From the NCBI GenBank assembly GCA_942492445.1, contig CALOEW010000009.1:1-37713 (forward strand): DNA of 37,713 nucleotides, written 5' to 3'. The notes below the pieces were generated by a model. The model saw nothing but the letters and a program-made list of their open reading frames with translations, ran no database searches and had not been told where the DNA came from. The position numbers were made by a program, and so were the translations under genes. Positions 34,184 through 37,713 of this stretch are shown piece by piece. Positions within the stretch are counted from its first letter, which is position 1; each line of letters opens with the position of its first letter. Source of the DNA: NORP240 sp942492445 (lineage in GTDB: Bacteria; Pseudomonadota; Gammaproteobacteria; Pseudomonadales; Pseudohongiellaceae).

Positions 34184-36034
34184 TCAGAGCCGGAACACGA
34201 CCAGCTCATCAGTAGCAGCAATGGCCAGGTACTGACGTCCGTCACGTCCCAGGTATGTCATGGGGTTGGCATTGCCGCGACCACTAAGACTGGCTTCCCA
34301 CAGTTGCCTTCCGGTGCCAGTATCCAGGGCGCGAATCCGATTGTCGTCTGTTGCCGCGATGAAAAGCAGGTTGCCGGCGGTAATCAGCGCACTTGCCCTG
34401 CCCGGCCTGCCGGTATTCTGTCGACCGGGGGGCAACGACTCGCTGACTCCAACCGCCTGCCGCCACACCAGTTCGCCGGTTCTGGTGTCAACGGCACTCA
34501 ACTGTCCCCACGGGGGAATCTGACAGGGCAGGCTTTCGCCGTTCAGTTGAACCTGGAAACTGGATGACCTGGGGCCGCCGAGACTAAACGGAAGGTCTGC
34601 ACCGTCTTCTGCATCCTCCACCCAGCCAAGCGTTCCCACGTTGGCGGCAAACACAAATGCCAGTCGGGTTCGAGGATCATAGGCAACCCCTCCCCAGTTG
34701 GGACCACCTCCCAAACCAGGGAACAACAATGTGGTGTGGGATGTCGATCCGGCAGACCGGTACACCCAGGGTGTATATGGGCCGTTATTGACCAGAACTC
34801 CCTGCTCCTGCGCCAATGCCTCACAGGCTGCGGCATGCTCCGCGGAAGTATCCAGCGCTGTTACCAGGTCAACCAGGTCAAAGCCAACCCGGGCCATCGG
34901 TGGGGTTACCAGGGGAACCGGCTGCGTTGGAAACACCTGTTCGCCGGGCACTTCACTGGCAGGCACCTTCCGTTCAGCCACTTCGTAAACAGGCTCACCG
35001 GTAACACGATTGAGAAAAAAAAGATAACCCGACTTGGTAGTCACCGCGAGAGCGGGGACGCTGCCGTCGGCGCTTTCAATGTCTATCAGTGTGGGAGGCG
35101 CGGGAGGATCGTGGTCCCACAGGTCATGATGGATTGTCTGAAAGTGCCAGACATACTCCCCGTTGCGCACGTTTACAGCGACAACAGAGTTGGCGAACAG
35201 ATTGGCGCCGCTGCGATCGCCTCCGTAGGCAAACGGAATGGGAGAAGCCAATGGCAGGTAGAGCAATTCCCGCTCCCGGTCCATGGTGAAATAAAAAGGC
35301 CAGGCATTGGCACCCAGCCGGTTTTCCCAGCTGTCTCCCTCCCAGCTTTCATTCCCTGGCTGTCCCGGTGGTGGCACCGATTTGAATTCCCAGATTTTTT
35401 CACCGGTTCGGGCGTCGTAGGCACGCGGGTTGCCAATTCCGCCGGGCGCACCCGGGGGTGTGTTGGCCCCCACTACGATAATATTTTCAAAAACAAGGGG
35501 TACCGACAGATAGGGGATCACCAGATCCACTACACCGTCGACTCCGAAATCACTGGCCGTCAGTCCTGTTGCCGCATCGATTGCCAGCAATTTGTCCCCG
35601 ACGGTGAAAAAAATTCGTGGCGCCAGTTCCCCGTCGCCCGGCCAGTAGGCGACTCCTCGCCGGGATGGCCTGGAGTCCGGCACCGTGTGTCGCCAGATTT
35701 CCGTTCCGCTCAGCGGGTCCAGCGCCACAACCCGGTCAGCAGCCGGCAGATACATGACACCATCGATCACGATGGGAGTTGCCTGGGAGGCTGCCGCTGC
35801 CGATCGGCCGTTTACATCGTCTGTCGCGCCGGCACGCAACGAGTAGGCCCAGACTTGTTCAAGGCCCGCGACGTTGTCTGCAGCGATCTCATTGAGAGTC
35901 GAATACCCGGTGCCCGTCAATTCCCCCCGATACATGGGCCAGTCGTCTCGCGCTCCGATGTCGGCAGGCTGGGAATGGGCCGCTTCAAGAATGAAGAGTA
36001 AAGAAAAGAGAGCTGCAATTGTAATTTTTTTCAT
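34184..36034 (-). CDS. PQQ-dependent dehydrogenase, periplasmic (quinoprotein glucose/alcohol type)
   Basis: A 616-residue quinoprotein with a signal peptide (ITIAALFSLLFILEAAHSQ) after the ATG at 36034, which has a GGAGG-type site. The longer frame to 36121 would put 29 residues before the signal and is unlikely. The eight-blade propeller is marked by repeated YDARTGEKIWEF, LDPLSGTEIWRH, VDTRTGELVWRQ and LDTGTGRQLWEA, and by the active-site text QTIHHDLWDHDPPAPPTLID. The C-terminal text resembles the soluble domain of membrane glucose dehydrogenase, but the N-terminal five-helix anchor and any heme c domain are absent. It would oxidise a sugar or alcohol outside the cell membrane. A second family member begins at the right edge. 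Confidence 0.9.
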   Translation of the reverse strand: MKKITIAALFSLLFILEAAHSQPADIGARDDWPMYRGELTGTGYSTLNEIAADNVAGLEQVWAYSLRAGATDDVNGRSAAAASQATPIVIDGVMYLPAADRVVALDPLSGTEIWRHTVPDSRPSRRGVAYWPGDGELAPRIFFTVGDKLLAIDAATGLTASDFGVDGVVDLVIPYLSVPLVFENIIVVGANTPPGAPGGIGNPRAYDARTGEKIWEFKSVPPPGQPGNESWEGDSWENRLGANAWPFYFTMDRERELLYLPLASPIPFAYGGDRSGANLFANSVVAVNVRNGEYVWHFQTIHHDLWDHDPPAPPTLIDIESADGSVPALAVTTKSGYLFFLNRVTGEPVYEVAERKVPASEVPGEQVFPTQPVPLVTPPMARVGFDLVDLVTALDTSAEHAAACEALAQEQGVLVNNGPYTPWVYRSAGSTSHTTLLFPGLGGGPNWGGVAYDPRTRLAFVFAANVGTLGWVEDAEDGADLPFSLGGPRSSSFQVQLNGESLPCQIPPWGQLSAVDTRTGELVWRQAVGVSESLPPGRQNTGRPGRASALITAGNLLFIAATDDNRIRALDTGTGRQLWEASLSGRGNANPMTYLGRDGRQYLAIAATDELVVFRL

Positions 36035-36633
36035 GTCCCCTGGCTCCTCCCGCAATTCAGCCCACAGGCTGCAAATCCAGGGCAATACAGACCAAATCTC
36101 CGCAACCCTGGCAAACTTCATTTATGGTGACTGTATGATTCCATAGCACCTGATAAAGATCCACCGCTGTCAATCACAAGTTTTACTGATTGAACCGACG
36201 TAAAAAGGGCTTCTCTGGGTTCAAGAGGCCTGTAGATGGGAAATATTTTCCGGTCTTCCCGGGGAGGATTTTCCTCCTTCAGCTACCACTGGCGGGTTTC
36301 ACGGGACCAATGCCAGCAGTGTGCCCAGGCTCCGGGAGTGATAGGTCAGCAGGTACTGGATTTGAAACTCAGATAGCGTGCAGTTTGGTTTCCAGGGTTT
36401 TGAGGGAAGTCAGTTATTCGTGGCTTCGAGCATCGTGGCCGGCGAGGGGGTTCCTGGGGCGCGGTCCGCAGCCCAAGGGAACCCCCTGCCGGCCACGCCC
36501 TGGCTAAGTGCAGAATTCCTCGTGCAGTGGCTTCAAATGCTCTGATTAACTCCCTGCAGAGGGACTAACGATGAATACCGGCTTTTCCAACGATTTGCGC
36601 TTCTGGTTTCCACAAGCCTTGAATTCGAGCACT
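36035..36633. other. Gene-free region with a large hairpin
   Basis: About 600 bases upstream of the PQQ gene with no credible coding frame on either strand. It contains a large inverted repeat (36434-36497) and a weak dispersed-repeat relic (CTCTGATTAACTCCCTGCAGAGGG, 36540-36563). The promoter of the PQQ gene should lie in the left part. Confidence 0.55.
36434..36497. repeat. Large inverted repeat (hairpin)
   Basis: The arms GTGGCCGGCGAGGGGGTTCC and GGAACCCCCTGCCGGCCAC pair almost perfectly (one unpaired base) around a 23-base loop that itself begins and ends with TGGG/CCCA. It is not followed by a T run, so a REP-like or MITE identity is more likely than a terminator. Confidence 0.7.
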
Positions 36634-36751
36634 GAGCACCGGTCCAGGGGAGTCTGAGGACGGAGCAATAAAAACGCAGCACCGACCGGGAGAGGGAACC
36701 CCGGAGGGGTGCAAGTTGCGGAGGATCAGACTCCCCTGGAGCGGTGCGATC
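36634..36751. repeat. 118-bp inverted-repeat element, second member of the 7311 repeat family
   Basis: The left arm 36634-36661 (GAGCACCGGTCCAGGGGAGTC) is the imperfect inverted copy of the right arm 36723-36751 (CAGACTCCCCTGGAGCGGTG). The core (agagggaaccccggaggggtgcaag, from 36691) matches 7324-7360. The element holds no ORF and looks like a non-autonomous mobile or structural element. Confidence 0.6.
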
Positions 36752-36789
36752 CCGGAAAATTTATCGCACACCAACTTTATTGTTGGTCG

Positions 36790-37047
36790 TGTAAGAAACT
36801 CACGTTCATGTCTTACAGGGATTATGGATACTGGAAGCACCCGGGTTCAGGCCACTGAAACTTTTCCGGCCCGGAGTCTGATGTTTACGATCCCGACAAC
36901 ATGGAAGCGAAACCGGCCGGCACCTGCATCTACCAGCCTCCCAATGGCCACCACTACGACATGGCAAAAGACGAGGAGGTCATCGTACAGATAATGGGCA
37001 TGAGGCCAGTTGTCACCACTTCAACTCCACGGGATGGAGACCGGTAG
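36790..37047 (+). pseudogene. Remnant of a cupin-domain protein gene
   Basis: One plus-strand frame ending at the TAG at 37045-37047 reads ESDVYDPDNMEAKPAGT, then CIYQPPNGHHYDMAKDEEVIVQIMGM. This matches the second half of a cupin domain, where PAG...P.G.HHY and EVIVQI.GMGP are usual in secreted or stress-related single-cupin proteins. A stop (TGA near 36858) interrupts the frame upstream, and no start or first cupin motif is visible. The end of the frame coincides with the left end of the 269-bp repeat element, so insertion may have replaced the C-terminus. Confidence 0.5.
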
Positions 37048-37315
37048 TAGGGAACCTCTGTTTAAGTCCCACAATGCTCTGCGGGAGTTTGTCGGGTGTT
37101 GCTGTGAGGCGCCGTGCGCCGGGAATGGTCACTCCTCTTAAGCACGGCAACGAGGCAGCGACGCCCGACAGGCCCCGCCCGAAGGGGCCTTCAGACAAGC
37201 CCGCTGGCTTCGTTGCACTGCCTTGACAGGCCGACGCATGCCGGCGGCAATGCGCCTCGCCAGCAGACTTGTCTGAAGGCCAGAGCGTTGTGGGACTTAA
37301 ACAGAGGTTCCCTAC
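37047..37315. repeat. 269-bp MITE-like element with 35-bp terminal inverted repeats
   Basis: The ends 37047-37081 and 37281-37315 are inverted copies with 34 of 35 bases matching; they begin GTAGGGAACCTCTGTTTAAG. A second inverted pair lies inside, GGCCTTCAGACAAG (37186-37199) and CTTGTCTGAAGGCC (37268-37281). There is no transposase or credible ORF. Partial copies of the ends occur at 1978, 7370, 9090, 27617 and 30734. This is best explained as a non-autonomous mobile element. Confidence 0.85.
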
Positions 37316-37352
37316 CTCTGATTGAGTATCGACCTGAATTGGGCCTTTGCCA

Positions 37353-37713
37353 CTAGTCCAGCGCGAAGACCAGGATGGCCGGATCTGCAACAGGAACCCC
37401 CAGGCTGCCACCCTGATCGCTCAGAAGGCCGGAGATGATCCCGTACAGGCTACCAACCAGCAGGCCGGGTTGCCCGCGAATGATGGCAATATACTGCCTT
37501 CCATCCACTGCATAGGAAACCGGAAACGAAGACGGGAAATGATTGAGGGTGGTTTGCCAAAAGTACCTCGCCGGTTGCTGCATCGAGGGCCTTGAAACTC
37601 TGGTCCAGAAAGCCGGCAAATACCAGCCCGCCACCCGTGGAAAGGGTGGCAATGCTTGGCGGCGCCACCTGCCGATGCTGCCATGCCAGCTCCATGGTAG
37701 ACAGATCGATGGC
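37353..37713 (-). pseudogene. 3' part of a PQQ-dependent dehydrogenase gene with a frameshift (5' end outside window)
   Basis: Two minus-strand frames make the C-terminal end of a quinoprotein. The upstream frame reads MELAWQHRQVAPPSIATLST and GLVFAGFLDQSFKALDAATGEVL, a typical propeller blade. It then continues in another frame as WQTTLNHFPSSFPVSYAVDGRQYIAIIRG to the stop at 37353. One extra base in the AAAA/TTTT run at 37559-37562 breaks the GEVLWQT joint. The end resembles methanol- and alcohol-dehydrogenase-type quinoproteins. The family oxidises alcohols or sugars in the periplasm. Whether the frameshift is real or an assembly error cannot be told here. Confidence 0.78.

Noticed and set aside
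34736..36001. A 421-codon plus-strand ORF opposite the PQQ dehydrogenase
   Set aside because: It is the antisense shadow of a well-supported quinoprotein gene; the translation has no family features or ribosome site.
36716..36994. A 92-codon plus-strand ORF over the cupin remnant
   Set aside because: A different frame carries the cupin-like text; this one is Thr/Pro/Arg-rich noise.
37047..37315. Possible CRISPR or tandem-repeat array
   Set aside because: The repeats are inverted pairs and occur once each; there is no regular repeat-spacer pattern.

Overview
The window looks like a piece of a gammaproteobacterial chromosome, probably from a heterotroph living on peptides and other organic matter. 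The evidence is the xseB-ispA-dxs operon, a YejB/YejE/YejA-type importer, an MscS channel very close to the Escherichia coli form, and several exported redox enzymes (Mo hydroxylase, multicopper oxidase, PQQ dehydrogenases). I cannot name a genus. No tRNA, rRNA, CRISPR array, transposase or phage gene was seen.

Positions 1-7114 (all minus strand) hold a truncated Tat-exported [2Fe-2S]/molybdopterin oxidoreductase, a DUF302 gene, a frameshifted cytochrome c / type II copper monooxygenase gene, metY, a metallo-beta-lactamase-fold protein and an amino-acid (glutamate-type) dehydrogenase. Positions 7115-12987 hold a frameshifted multicopper oxidase, a secreted protein of unknown function followed by a strong terminator, an MscS channel on the opposite strand, and a stand-alone Aas-like acyl-ACP synthetase.

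Positions 13046-19147 (minus) are a complete oligopeptide ABC importer: yejB-yejE-yejA-like genes followed by two separate ATPase genes. Positions 19148-23150 hold three envelope genes: an unknown secreted protein, a TPR-like protein with a possible TonB-C-like end, and an OmpA-type lipoprotein. Positions 23264-29330 (minus) are a second, unrelated-looking Opp/Dpp-type importer. Its OppC-type permease carries an extra periplasmic domain that reads as fibronectin type III, and its last ATPase gene is frameshifted. A MarR-type regulator lies just upstream of this cluster and may control it.

Positions 30259-34099 hold a MAPEG protein and the housekeeping operon xseB-ispA-dxs, which feeds isoprenoid synthesis. 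Positions 34184-37713 hold a periplasmic PQQ dehydrogenase, a repeat-rich gene-poor stretch with a cupin remnant, and the 3' end of a second PQQ dehydrogenase with a frameshift.

Two patterns run through the window. First, a dispersed inverted-repeat (MITE-like) family with an end motif close to GGAACCTCTGATTAA occurs as one full 269-bp copy and several solo or partial copies, some of them forming gene ends. Second, at least six single-base frameshifts and two gene remnants fall in accessory genes, while the housekeeping genes are intact. This is either accessory-gene decay or indel error in the assembly.
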